From positions 62,001-126,000 of the forward strand of contig CAVVAM010000002.1 of NCBI GenBank assembly GCA_963746265.1: 64,000 bases of DNA, given 5' to 3'. The stretch is from Ilumatobacter sp963746265. Lineage in GTDB: Bacteria > Actinomycetota > Acidimicrobiia > Acidimicrobiales > Ilumatobacteraceae. Shown here in pieces: positions 37,029 to 45,884 of this stretch. Positions within the stretch are counted from its first letter, which is position 1; every line of letters begins with the position of its first letter. A program made the translations under genes and the position numbers. Under the pieces are notes generated by a model. The model did not search any database. It was given only the letters and a program-made list of their open reading frames with translations, and was not told the origin of the DNA.

Positions 37029-37951
37029 TCAGTGGTCGTAGGCGGGGAGTGATCGGGCTGGTCCGGGCGGGCGGGTGGTTTCGTTGTGCCAGATCGCGGC
37101 GGTGAGCGCGAGGAGGCGTTGGGTGATGCGGGTGGCGACGCCTTGTCGGGTGTGGCCGCCATGATGTTCGAGGCTGAGCTTGGCCTTCAACGTGTGGTTG
37201 ATCGACTCGATGATCTGACGGAACGGTTTGAGGAATCGGGTCAGCAGCCGGCCTGGTTTCTCCGAGCGGACGGCGGGGCGGATCAACGTGATGCCCCGTA
37301 CGTTGAACTCGGCCTCGAACGTCGCGGAGCGGTAGCCCTTGTCGGCCATCAACACTTGGCCGGACCGAACGCCGAGTGCCGGGTCGAGATGGATCATCGC
37401 GAGCGCGGTGTCGCGTTCGTCGGTCTTGGCGCCGGTCAACGCGAACGCGACGGGCAGTCCCGACGGTGTGGCGATCAGATGCAAGCGCAGTCCCCAGAAG
37501 AACCGCGAGTGAGATGCGCAGTAGCCGTAGGTGGCGTATCCGGCCATGTCGGAACGCTTCACCGTTTCACGGCTGCGGCCGCACTCGACCGGGGTCGAGT
37601 CCACGAGCCACAGGTCGTCGTGCCACGACGGGCAGTCGCGGGCGAGCGTCGCGATGATGTGCTGCATCGTCGCCGCGGCGTGACGGAGACGCTTGTTGTA
37701 CGCGGGTCGCTGCGCAAGATCTGGGAACAGACGAGACGGGTCCGGGCGTGACCGATGAAGCGGGCTTCGGACGTGAACCCGAGCAGCGCCTGGATCACCG
37801 CCAATGTGATCAGTTCGGCGGCGGTGAGCATCAGGACGATCCCGACCGCCGGCCGTTCGGGCGCCCACTGTGGGTGTTCGAGAAGAAGACCATCGATCGT
37901 GACGTAGACGCGAGTCGCGAGGGTGTCCAGGTCAGGGTTCATGCGCTGCAT
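37029..37951 (-). mobile_element. IS982-family transposase, frameshifted
   Basis: A transposase reading in two frames on the minus strand. The N-terminal part starts at 37951 (MQRMNPDLDTLATRVYVTID) and runs to GHARTRL; the frame then changes near 37725-37745 and continues as LFPDLAQRPAYNKRLRHA to the end at 37029. The catalytic part has WLVDSTPVECGRSRETVKRS (first Asp), GALTG-like ALTGAKTDERD and MADKGYRS (second Asp), typical of IS982. No slippery run is present at the junction, so this looks like a mutation rather than programmed frameshifting. I could not define the terminal repeats. Confidence 0.8.
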
Positions 37952-38264
37952 CCATTCGGATCAGGGTTCGTACAGGCCCCCTGATCATGGACACCCTCGT
38001 CAACCAGATGGCGGATCATCGCGCGGAGCGCGCGAATCCCCTGGAACGACTCGCCTAGCAAGGTGCTGAAGAACGCTGATATCGGCAGATTGTCGGTTGC
38101 GAAATACCAGGTAGATGGATCGCCGATCGACCGAACACGTCGCTTTTCCGCAGCCTGCCTGGGGCCGCGGGTCATCGGCTTCGGTGCAGAAGGAGACGAG
38201 CGCAGCTGGCTGTCCGACGAGTGCCGAGAGGTCCCGCGCCCATCCGCTGGCGACGAAGGCAGAT
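37952..38264. other. Short spacer between two insertion sequences
   Basis: A 313-base stretch left between the IS982-family remnant and the IS21-family element. Frames on both strands are open across parts of it but none resembles a known protein, and the right-hand one is cut by the IS21 insertion at 38264. It continues, across the element, at 40807. No promoter or RNA feature was recognised. Confidence 0.5.
38259..38264 (+). repeat. Left target-site duplication of the IS21 element
   Basis: GCAGAT immediately before the left TGTC terminus; the identical GCAGAT follows the right terminus at 40807-40812. Confidence 0.8.
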
Positions 38265-38454
38265 TGTCGGCGGCCATGAGATTCTGCCCGGTGGCGGCCA
38301 TGTAGCTGCCCGCTGGTGGCCAATAGTTCTGCCCAGTGGCGGTCAACTGTTCTGCCCGCGTTGATGTTCGTTCCGCCGGGGTCCACCCGTGCGGGTGCTC
38401 CTCCTACTCGACTGATCGGTCGCCAGACCGTTGACCATCGAGCAGGAGGAGCAA

Positions 38455-39939
38455 GTGAAGTCTCGCGAGGAGATCATGGAAATACTTGAAGCGTTCGACC
38501 TGACGGGGTCGTTCAGAGATGCCGGCGAGTTGGCCGGTTGTTCGCATCACACCGTCGCTGGCTATGTGGCCAAGCGTGATGCGGGTGAGTTGCCCGATGA
38601 TGGGCCGCAGCGTCGGGAGCGGATCATCGATCCGTTCCTGCCCAAGATCGAGGAGTGGGTCGAACGCTCGGCCGGCAAGATCCGCGCCGATGTCGCGTTC
38701 GACAAGCTGACAGCGCTCGGCTACACCGGTTCCGAGCGCACGGTCCGTCGTGCAGTCGCCGAGGTGAAGGCGAATCATCGTCGCGGGAAGTGGCGTGTGT
38801 ATCGGCCGTGGATCCCCGAGCCGGGCATGTGGGCGCAGTGGGACTGGGGCACCGGCCCGCAGGTTGCTGGGCGGGCGACGGTGTTGTTCTGTGCGTGGTT
38901 GGCGTGGTGCCGGTTCCGGGTCGTGATCCCGTGCTGGGACCGCACGATGCCGACCCTGATCGGCTGCATCGACAGGTCGATGCGTGCCTTTGGTGGTGCG
39001 CCGACGTATTGGTTGACCGACAACGAACGCACGGTCACGATCGATCACGTCGCCGGTGTGCCGGTGCGGCATCCGGAGATGGTCGCGATCGGCGGCCACT
39101 ACGGCGTCACGGTCGCGACGTGTGTCCCGGCGGATCCCGAGTCGAAGGGTGGTTCGGAATCCACGGTGAAGCTCGCCAAGGCCGACCTCGTCCCGACCGA
39201 CGCGAACCTGCTCGACGACTACACGAGCTGGGCCCAGCTGGTCGAGGCGTGTGAGGCGTGGATGGTCGAGGTCAACGCTCGCCCGCATCGGGCCACCCGC
39301 CGGGCGCCGGTCGAGATGCTGGCCGAGGAACAGCAACGCCTTCACCGGCTACCCGAGGTTGCCTACACGGCGGTGTTCGGTGAGACCCGCAAGGTGTCGT
39401 GGTCGGCGACGATCAGCTTCGGCGGAGTGCTCTATTCGGTCCCGCACACGTTGGCTGATGAAACGGTGTGGGTGCGTGTCGACGGCGACCAGATCGTCGT
39501 CACCCATTGCGCGTTGTCGGGCCCGGTCGAGGTCGCCCGGCACCAGCGCTCGACGCCGGGGCATCCGATGATCGACGACACCCACTACCCGCCTCGACCT
39601 GCCGGACCGTTGGCCCGCAAACCCCACCCGACCAGCGCAGCCGAGGCCGAGTTCTTGGCGCTCGGTGAGGGCGCTCGACTGTGGCTGGTCGAGGCCGCCT
39701 CGGCCGGCACCAGTCGTGTGAAGGTGAAGATGGCCGAAGCCGTCCAGCTCGCCCGCTTGCACGGTCAGCTCCAGGTGGACTGGGCGCTCGGACACGCCGC
39801 GACCTACGCCCGCTTCGCTGACGGTGACCTCGCCTCGATCCTGGCCGCCCACCCCATTGGCGAGCGGCGCACCGCCGGCGACGGGCACTCGCTCCAACAG
39901 GGCACGAGCGCATGGGAAGGCTTCGGAGGTCCCCAATGA
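38455..39939 (+). CDS. istA: IS21-family transposase IstA
   Basis: A 494-residue DDE transposase. An N-terminal helix-turn-helix (GELAGCSHHTVAGYVAKR) is followed by the retroviral-integrase core: first Asp in MWAQWDWGTG, second in YWLTDNERTV, Glu in DPESKGGSESTVKLAK. The C-terminal beta domain has SWSATISFGGVLYSVPH. GTG 38455 is chosen because AGGAGGA lies 5 bases upstream; a TTG at 38431 is less likely. The stop overlaps the istB start (ATGA), the normal IS21 arrangement. Confidence 0.93.
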   Translation: MKSREEIMEILEAFDLTGSFRDAGELAGCSHHTVAGYVAKRDAGELPDDGPQRRERIIDPFLPKIEEWVERSAGKIRADVAFDKLTALGYTGSERTVRRAVAEVKANHRRGKWRVYRPWIPEPGMWAQWDWGTGPQVAGRATVLFCAWLAWCRFRVVIPCWDRTMPTLIGCIDRSMRAFGGAPTYWLTDNERTVTIDHVAGVPVRHPEMVAIGGHYGVTVATCVPADPESKGGSESTVKLAKADLVPTDANLLDDYTSWAQLVEACEAWMVEVNARPHRATRRAPVEMLAEEQQRLHRLPEVAYTAVFGETRKVSWSATISFGGVLYSVPHTLADETVWVRVDGDQIVVTHCALSGPVEVARHQRSTPGHPMIDDTHYPPRPAGPLARKPHPTSAAEAEFLALGEGARLWLVEAASAGTSRVKVKMAEAVQLARLHGQLQVDWALGHAATYARFADGDLASILAAHPIGERRTAGDGHSLQQGTSAWEGFGGPQ

Positions 39940-40706
39940 GTGCCGCTGCGTCGCCGGTCGACGAAGTCGTCACCTTGCTGCATGAGCTGCGCTTGCCGCA
40001 CATGCGTCGCACCGCACCAGATCTCCTCGCCACCGCCAAGGCGCAACGCTGGGATCCCGCGGAGGCCGTCCGAGCGCTGCTCGCCGAGGAACTCGCCGGA
40101 CGCCAAGCGTCATCGATCAACTCGCGTCGCAAGGCCGCCGGGTTCCCGACCGGCAAAACCTTCGACGCCTGGGACGAAACGATCTCATCGATCCCCGCAC
40201 CCACCCAACGAGCGCTGCGGACACTCGAGTGGCTCGAACGTCACGAGAACATCGTCGTGTGCGGCCCATCCGGCACCGGCAAGAGCCACTTCCTCGAAGC
40301 CCTCGGACATGCTGCGATCGACCACGGCGCCCACGTCAGCTGGTTCAGCCTCGAACACCTCGGCCACATCGTCCGACGCGGCCGCGCCGACGACACGACC
40401 GGACGAGCGATCAAACGCATCATGCGCGCCGACGTCATCATCATCGACGACATCGGCCTGCTCCCCGTCGCAGCCGAGACCGCCGAAGCCCTCTACCGCG
40501 TCGTCGACGCCGCCTACGAGAAACGCTCCATCGCGTTGAGTTCCAACCTGCACCCCGCCGGGTTCGACGAGCTCATGCCGAAGAACATCGCCAACGCCAC
40601 CGTCGACCGACTCTTACACCACGCCCACGTCGTGATGACCGCTGGCGACAGCATCCGCCTCACCCAAGCCACCGGCGGCAAGGGGGTGACACCACTGACA
40701 AACTGA
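39936..40706 (+). CDS. istB: IS21-family AAA+ helper protein IstB
   Basis: A 256-residue DnaC-like ATPase that selects and bends target DNA for IstA. Walker A is GPSGTGKSH and Walker B is VIIIDDIGLLP; the sensor region SSNLHPAGFDELMPKNIANA fits the family. ATG 39936 overlaps the istA stop codon and is preceded by CGGAGG. It appears intact, which supports a functional element. Confidence 0.93.
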   Translation: MSAAASPVDEVVTLLHELRLPHMRRTAPDLLATAKAQRWDPAEAVRALLAEELAGRQASSINSRRKAAGFPTGKTFDAWDETISSIPAPTQRALRTLEWLERHENIVVCGPSGTGKSHFLEALGHAAIDHGAHVSWFSLEHLGHIVRRGRADDTTGRAIKRIMRADVIIIDDIGLLPVAAETAEALYRVVDAAYEKRSIALSSNLHPAGFDELMPKNIANATVDRLLHHAHVVMTAGDSIRLTQATGGKGVTPLTN

Positions 40707-40806
40707 CCTACCGGGCAGAACTCCTGGCCACCACCGGGCAGTTCTGTTGGCCACGGCCGGGCAGTTCCACTGTCCGCCACCGGGCAGATCCCACTGGCCC
40801 TTGACA

Positions 40807-40812
40807 GCAGAT
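40807..40812 (+). repeat. Right target-site duplication of the IS21 element
   Basis: GCAGAT directly after the right terminus of the element, matching 38259-38264 exactly. Confidence 0.8.
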
Positions 40813-40932
40813 CGTTGTCGTGCGTGGGTCGGCGTGGCGGGCGGCAGTCGAACATCGCGCAGCCAGACGCCGGCGGCGGGCGATCGCCTGGCGTGCCCAG
40901 GGGACCCGATCCAGGGGCGATCCGTCTGGTCA

Positions 40933-40961
40933 TTGACAGACCGCTCGGAATCGGACACATA
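40933..40961 (+). promoter_or_regulatory. Candidate promoter for the radical SAM gene
   Basis: TTGACA at 40933-40938, then 17 bases, then CACATA at 40956-40961, 13 bases before ATG 40975. The -35 match is perfect and the -10 is poor, as often in high-GC actinobacteria. If used, the transcript would be nearly leaderless. Confidence 0.45.
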
Positions 40962-40974
40962 GTGTCCTCGCGCG

Positions 40975-41997
40975 ATGATGTCGAGTCCGAACCCAGGGGG
41001 TTCCCAAGTGCTGTTCGACAATGCGAATCAGACGGCTCGAATCCGGTACCGGTGGCGGGCCTATCGCAGGATCGCCTCACAGGCGGTTCGACGTGGCGTC
41101 TCGCCGATCGGACTGCTGGCGAGCAAGTATCCCTACCGGTTCCCGGACCGACCGAGACCCGCCTCGCTCAGCGTCGAGATCACCGACGCCTGCAATCTGA
41201 AGTGTGACTACTGCACGAACCCACAGTTCGCCTACCCGCGTACGTACATGACCGAGGCGGTCTTCCAGGCGGTCGTCGCCGACCTCGCCCGATTCCCGGT
41301 CGATCGAATCCGCGTGTGCGGCGGCGAGCCGACGCTGCATCCGCGCTTCGCTCGTTTTGCCGAAGGCTTCGCCCGACACGCCAAGTACCTCTCGGTGGTG
41401 ACCAACGCGCAGTGGAACAACCCGGAGGTCGCCGAAACCCTGCTGCGCCGGTTCGATCTGATCGAAGTGTCGGTCGACGCCGGCGGTAAACCGCAGTACG
41501 AGCAGGCGCGCGCCGGAGCGTCGTTCGAGCGGCTCGAGCACAACTTGGAGCTGCTGAACCGTCGACGGACCGAACTGGGCTCGCGCGCCACGATCAACAT
41601 CCGGCTCATGATTCGTCCGTCGACCAGATCTGCCGAAACGACGGAGACCGAGCGTTGGGCCGACCTCAGCGATTGCGTGATGCCCCAATACGTCATCGAC
41701 CAGCGGGCGGACAGCACGTCCGCCGACGTATTCCTGCCGGTCCACCTGCAACAACGCGACATCCCTCGCTGCACGATGCCGTTCAAGGATCTTGCCATTC
41801 GCAGCGACGGAACGGTTCCGGTGTGTCATGTCAATGGCACCAGGCTCGATCCGGCCGAACGCAGAGTGCTCGGACACGTGTCGACGCACCCACTTTCTCA
41901 CCTGTGGTCGAGCACGACCATGGTCGCAGTGCGAGACGCACATCGCACACGCGACGAATCGGTGCTCGAGTTCTGCCGAGGCTGCGCCGGCCGGTAG
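40975..41997 (+). CDS. Radical SAM protein with SPASM-like C-terminus
   Basis: A 340-residue iron-sulfur enzyme. The radical SAM cluster motif is ITDACNLKCDYCTNPQF (C-x3-C-x2-C) and the SAM-binding Gly-Glu motif is VCGGEPTLHP. The C-terminal part has further Cys (IPRCTMPFKDLAIRSDGTVP, VCHVNG, FCRGCAGR), consistent with one auxiliary cluster in a SPASM/twitch-like domain. No precursor peptide, partner methylase or glycosyl gene lies alongside, so the substrate is open. Two ATGs in a row (40975, 40978) are possible starts. It directly follows the IS21 element. Confidence 0.85.
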   Translation: MMSSPNPGGSQVLFDNANQTARIRYRWRAYRRIASQAVRRGVSPIGLLASKYPYRFPDRPRPASLSVEITDACNLKCDYCTNPQFAYPRTYMTEAVFQAVVADLARFPVDRIRVCGGEPTLHPRFARFAEGFARHAKYLSVVTNAQWNNPEVAETLLRRFDLIEVSVDAGGKPQYEQARAGASFERLEHNLELLNRRRTELGSRATINIRLMIRPSTRSAETTETERWADLSDCVMPQYVIDQRADSTSADVFLPVHLQQRDIPRCTMPFKDLAIRSDGTVPVCHVNGTRLDPAERRVLGHVSTHPLSHLWSSTTMVAVRDAHRTRDESVLEFCRGCAGR

Positions 41998-42089
41998 ACG
42001 CCACGCCGACGACCGTGGGCAGCGGACCACGCGTGGCGCCAGCCGCTGTCGAGACTGCGTCGATCCTCCAGCGCGGAGCGATGCTCGGT

Positions 42090-43199
42090 TCAGCCCTCCA
42101 CGAGGAGTTCGTCGAGGGCGGCGAGAAGCAGGGCCACGTTGCGGTGGCGGGCGGTGTGTCCCATCAGGCCGATCCGCCAGCCCTTCCCGGCCAGTTCGCC
42201 GAGCCCGCCGCCGATCTCGATGCCGTACTCGAACAGCAGGATCGAGCGCACCTGGGCCTCGGTCATTCCATCGGGCAGTCGGGATTCGGGCACCCACACC
42301 GACGTGAGCTGCGGTAGGCGACTCCCGGCCTGTGCGAACAGTTCGAAGCCACGTTGCTCGAGACCCGCCTGCAACGCCTCACCACACTCCTGGTGCCGAG
42401 CGCGCACCATCTCGGGGCCTTCCTCCAATACCACACCGAGACCGGAATGGATGGCGTACAGCATCGAGATCGGCGCAGTGTGGTGATACGCACGGGCACC
42501 CTCACCGGTCACGTAGGCAGCGATCATGTTGAGGTCGAGGTACCACGACTGCGGTCGCTGTCGCAGCCGCCCGAGGGCGCGGTCGGAGACCGTGAGCGGC
42601 GCCAGCCCGGGTGGCACACCGAGACACTTCTGGGTGCCGCTGTAGGCGATGTCGACGTCCCACTCGTCGACCCGCAGGTCGATGCCACCGAGTGAGGTCA
42701 CGCAGTCGGCGAGCAACAGGGCGTCACCCTTGTTCGCACCGAGCACGTCGAGGTCGTTGCGGACACCGGTCGACGTCTCGGCGTGCACCACGGCGATCAT
42801 CGTCGGCGACGGGTGGGCGTCGAGCAGGAGTTGCGGATCGATGGGCGTTCCCCACGGCACGTCGACCCGGACGACCTCGGCACCGCATCGAGCGGCGACG
42901 TCGCACATGCGTCCGCCGAACACCCCGTTGACCCCGATCACCGCGACGTCGCCGGGTCCCACGAAGTTGACGAACGCAGCCTCCATACCCGCCGAACCCG
43001 TGCCGGACACGGCGAACGTGAGCGGGTTGGCGGTCTGGAACAGGACCCGGAGTCGGTCGCCGACCTCATCCATCAGGGCGATGAAGTCCGGGTCGAGATG
43101 GCCGAGCACGGGGCGTACGAACGCCTCCATCACCTCGGGATACGGATTGCACGGACCAGGGCCCATGAGGATGGGATCACGATGTGTCACGGCGGACAC
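42090..43199 (-). CDS. Class V aminotransferase (alanine/serine-glyoxylate type)
   Basis: A 369-residue PLP enzyme. The start DPILMGPGPCNPYPEV is the typical opening of the alanine-glyoxylate/serine-glyoxylate/ureidoglycine-glyoxylate group; the PLP lysine is Lys191 in YSGTQKCLGVPPG, with LLADCVTSLGGIDLRVD before it, and the C-terminal EIGGGLGELAGKGWRIGLMG contains the family Arg. Amino donor and acceptor cannot be fixed by sequence alone. It lies 6 bases from the end of modC on the same strand, with no obvious functional link. Confidence 0.88.
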   Translation of the reverse strand: MSAVTHRDPILMGPGPCNPYPEVMEAFVRPVLGHLDPDFIALMDEVGDRLRVLFQTANPLTFAVSGTGSAGMEAAFVNFVGPGDVAVIGVNGVFGGRMCDVAARCGAEVVRVDVPWGTPIDPQLLLDAHPSPTMIAVVHAETSTGVRNDLDVLGANKGDALLLADCVTSLGGIDLRVDEWDVDIAYSGTQKCLGVPPGLAPLTVSDRALGRLRQRPQSWYLDLNMIAAYVTGEGARAYHHTAPISMLYAIHSGLGVVLEEGPEMVRARHQECGEALQAGLEQRGFELFAQAGSRLPQLTSVWVPESRLPDGMTEAQVRSILLFEYGIEIGGGLGELAGKGWRIGLMGHTARHRNVALLLAALDELLVEG

Positions 43200-43205
43200 C
43201 GTACG

Positions 43206-44267
43206 TCAGGCATCGACGACGAGTGCGATCTCGGACGCCTTCACGGATGCCCAGACCGAGCTGCCGGGTTGGGCGTCGAGCGCCGCGAATCCTGCGCCCG
43301 TGACCTCGACGACCAACGGATACGGACCACCGAGGCGGACCCGGACGCGACCGTCGGCCACATCGACCCCCACGACGGTGGTTTCCCAGACGTTTCGCGG
43401 GCTGCCCTCCGGTCGCCCCCGATGCAATGCCACCGCAGCCGGCCTGATCGTCGCGATCACGGGACCGTCACCCACGTGATGTGCACCCACGAACAGCATG
43501 CCACCACCGTCGACATCGAGATGGTCGCCATCGAGCCTGCCGCGCACGAGGTTGGTGCCCATCAGGTCGGCGACGTAATCGGATCGTGGTGCTGCCGCCA
43601 ACTCGGCCATCGTGCCCACCTGGGTGATCCGCCCGCGTTCGAGCACCACCACCCGGTCGGCGAGGGCGTGCGCGTCGACGGGGTCGTGGGTGACGAGCAT
43701 CCGGTAGCCGTCGACGCTCGCGATCCATTCCCGGAGGTCACGTCGCACCGCTCCACGGGCGGACACGTCGAGCGCGGCCATCGGCTCGTCGAGCATCAGC
43801 ACTCTCGGTTCGATGGTGAGCGCACGAGCGAGAGCGACCCGCTGCGCCTGCCCTCCCGACAGCGCGCCGGGCCGATCGTCAGCGACCGCTCCCACCCCGA
43901 GCCGGTCCAGCGTCCGCTCGGCGGCCGCCCGTGCCGTCCGCCGCGCCGTCCCCGTCGCCCGCAGCCCGAAGGCCACGTTCTCCCGTGCGGAAAGGTGACC
44001 GAACAGCCGGTAGTCCTGGAACACCACGCCGACTCGACGCTGCTCCGGTGGCACGAACACGTCGTCGGCCGGGGCGTCCCAGACGATGCCGTCGATCTCG
44101 ATGCGACCCGACTCGAGTGCGTGGAGTCCGGCGACCGCCTGAACGAGCGAGGTCTTGCCGGCACCGTTCGGACCGACCAGCGCCACTGTCTGTCCTCGTG
44201 CGACCTCGATGTCGACCTCGACGCGCAGGTCTCCGACACGGAGTGCGCCGGCGATCTCGAGGGTCAC
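43206..44267 (-). CDS. modC: Molybdate ABC transporter ATP-binding protein
   Basis: A 353-residue ABC ATPase that powers molybdate (or tungstate) uptake. Walker A GPNGAGKTSL, Q-loop VVFQDYRLF, signature LSGGQAQRVALARAL, Walker B VLMLDEPMAALD and H-loop LVTHDPVDAHAL are all present. The C-terminal ~110 residues form a MOP/TOBE-like domain (SVWASVKASEIALV), as in ModC. The start is GTG 44267, which overlaps the modB stop codon, so the three mod genes are translationally coupled. Confidence 0.92.
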   Translation of the reverse strand: MTLEIAGALRVGDLRVEVDIEVARGQTVALVGPNGAGKTSLVQAVAGLHALESGRIEIDGIVWDAPADDVFVPPEQRRVGVVFQDYRLFGHLSARENVAFGLRATGTARRTARAAAERTLDRLGVGAVADDRPGALSGGQAQRVALARALTIEPRVLMLDEPMAALDVSARGAVRRDLREWIASVDGYRMLVTHDPVDAHALADRVVVLERGRITQVGTMAELAAAPRSDYVADLMGTNLVRGRLDGDHLDVDGGGMLFVGAHHVGDGPVIATIRPAAVALHRGRPEGSPRNVWETTVVGVDVADGRVRVRLGGPYPLVVEVTGAGFAALDAQPGSSVWASVKASEIALVVDA

Positions 44268-45100
44268 GATCGCGCCCCGAACGCGACGCCGATCCACCGC
44301 TCCCGCAGACCCACCAAGACCGCGAACGACACGGCGACGAGCACGAGGCTCAACAGGATCGCCTGATCCGGGTCGTTCTCCAGAGCGAGGTACGTGGCCA
44401 ACGGCACGGTGCGCGTGGTCCCCGGGAAGCTACCGGCGAACGTGATCGTCGCGCCGAACTCCCCGAGCGCACGGGCCCATGTCAGGACCAGCCCGGATGC
44501 CACCGCCGGCCGGATCGACGGCAACGTGACCCGCCAGAACACGTAGGCGGGCGATGCGCCGAGCGTTCGCGCGGCCTGCTCGCCGGAGGGGTCGAGAGCA
44601 CGCAGCGCCGCCTCGACCGTCAGCACGAGGAACGGCATCGCCACGAACAACTGCGCCAGAACGACCGACGCGGTGGTGAACGGCAGCGACACGCCGAAGG
44701 CATCGTCGAGTGGTCGTCCGACGACGCCCCGGCGGCCGAGCGCCAGGAACAGCGCCACGCCGGCCACCACCGGCGGCAGCACCATCGAGAGTGTGCACAG
44801 GGCCCTGACGAATCCGCGGCCCGGCAGTGCCGATCTTGCGAGCAGCCACGCCAGCGGCACCCCGATCACGACCGCGGTCGCCGTGGTGACCAGCGACGTC
44901 GTGAGCGACAGCCACAGCGCCGTTCGAACGCTGTCGTCGCGGAGGACGTCGCCGAACGACGACCAGGGAGCACGGACGACCAGACCGATGAACGGCAGCG
45001 CGAAGAACAGCACACCCAGACCGCCCAGGACGAACACCACGATCGGAGGTGAGGCAGCCCCTCGATTCCGGCCCGCACGCGACCTCGAAGGCTTCATCAT
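44264..45100 (-). CDS. modB: Molybdate ABC transporter permease
   Basis: A 278-residue permease with about six helices. The ABC-coupling EAA loop is visible in EQAARTLGASPAYVFWRVTLPSIRPAV, and the end ALGEFGATITFAGSFPGTTRT is a hallmark of ModB/CysT-type molybdate permeases. Two consecutive ATGs (45100, 45097) overlap the modA stop; 45100 is used. It forms the membrane channel for the ModA-delivered oxyanion. Confidence 0.93.
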   Translation of the reverse strand: MMKPSRSRAGRNRGAASPPIVVFVLGGLGVLFFALPFIGLVVRAPWSSFGDVLRDDSVRTALWLSLTTSLVTTATAVVIGVPLAWLLARSALPGRGFVRALCTLSMVLPPVVAGVALFLALGRRGVVGRPLDDAFGVSLPFTTASVVLAQLFVAMPFLVLTVEAALRALDPSGEQAARTLGASPAYVFWRVTLPSIRPAVASGLVLTWARALGEFGATITFAGSFPGTTRTVPLATYLALENDPDQAILLSLVLVAVSFAVLVGLRERWIGVAFGARS

Positions 45101-45828
45101 GGTCGCTCGAAACCGGCCGCTGCCAACGCCGCGGCACCGTCGGGCCCGAGCACGAACTCGACGAACCGTTCCGCCTCGGGATCGTCGGTGAGGACGACGA
45201 TGGGATACTCGGCGCTCACGTCGCACGCCGTACCGAACTCGACGGCCTCGATTCGCTCGTCGATGTCCGTGCGATACACGAGGCCGGCATCGGCCTCGCC
45301 CAGTGCCACCTTCGTCGCCACGGACCGCACGCTCGGCTCGAACGACGCCGCGTCGAGGTCGATGCCGGCGCACACGAGCACCTGCTCGGCGTATGCCCCG
45401 GCCGGCACCTCGGGCGCCGCGAGCACCACCACCGGGCCACCGACGAGAGCGGCGAGTCCGTCGATGCCCAGCGGGTTGCCCTGCTCGACGGCGATCACCA
45501 TCGAGTTCCGAGCGAAGACCTCGGGCGCAGCGGGCGGCGAACGGTCTGCGATCGCCCGATCCATCTGCTCCGGATTGGCGGTGGCCAAGACAGCGACGGG
45601 AGCGCCGTCGAGGAGTTGGGCGACCAGGGACGACGACCCCCCGTAGCTGATGACCACGTCCACGTCCGGGTTGGCTGCTTCGAAGTCGGCCTCGATGCGA
45701 TCGAACGCATCGGTGAGGGAGGACGCCGCGAACACCACTACCTGGTCGCCGCCCGACCCGCATGCCGCCGAACCGGCGGCCACGAGGGCGACCGTCGCCG
45801 ACACGACGATCATCCGGGGTGCGGGCAT
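45097..45828 (-). CDS. modA: Molybdate-binding lipoprotein
   Basis: A 243-residue periplasmic-binding-type lipoprotein. The lipobox GSAAC places the lipid on Cys23. The ModA fold is visible in VVVFAASSLTDAFDRIEADF, YGGSSSLVAQLLDGAPVAV, ARNSMVIAVEQGNP and VALGEADAGLVYRTD. It is the first gene of modABC. The upstream region shared with the PadR gene carries a perfect 9-bp inverted repeat, so transcription is probably controlled there. Confidence 0.93.
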   Translation of the reverse strand: MPAPRMIVVSATVALVAAGSAACGSGGDQVVVFAASSLTDAFDRIEADFEAANPDVDVVISYGGSSSLVAQLLDGAPVAVLATANPEQMDRAIADRSPPAAPEVFARNSMVIAVEQGNPLGIDGLAALVGGPVVVLAAPEVPAGAYAEQVLVCAGIDLDAASFEPSVRSVATKVALGEADAGLVYRTDIDERIEAVEFGTACDVSAEYPIVVLTDDPEAERFVEFVLGPDGAAALAAAGFERP

Positions 45829-45835
45829 CGGGCCA

Positions 45836-45858
45836 CACTAGTCACGTGCTGACTAGTG
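45836..45858. promoter_or_regulatory. Palindromic operator between modA and padR
   Basis: CACTAGTCA and TGACTAGTG form a perfect 9-bp inverted repeat around CGTGC. The dyad begins 8 bases before the modA start codon and ends 26 bases before the padR start codon, so a dimeric regulator bound here could block both genes. The best candidate binder is the adjacent PadR-family protein. No other copy of the sequence was noticed in the window. Confidence 0.7.
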
Positions 45859-45884
45859 CGACCTCGCGCTCCTACACTCCGCTC

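Larger units (their letters stand above)
38265..40806 (+). mobile_element. Complete IS21-family insertion sequence, 2542 bp
   Basis: The left end begins TGTCGGCGGCCATGAG and the right end, read inward on the other strand, begins TGTCAAGGGCCAGTGG; both then continue into CTGCCCGGTGGCGG. Several further copies of a CTGCCC-GTGGCGG-like unit lie inside each end (about 38284-38353 and 40712-40790), the multiple internal terminal repeats typical of IS21. The element carries intact istA and istB and is bounded by a perfect 6-bp direct duplication, so it appears complete and recently inserted. Confidence 0.88.

Noticed and set aside
37939..38346. Minus-strand frame of 135 codons crossing the left end of the IS21 element
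   Set aside because: It spans the insertion border and its N-terminal part is only IS21 terminal-repeat sequence.
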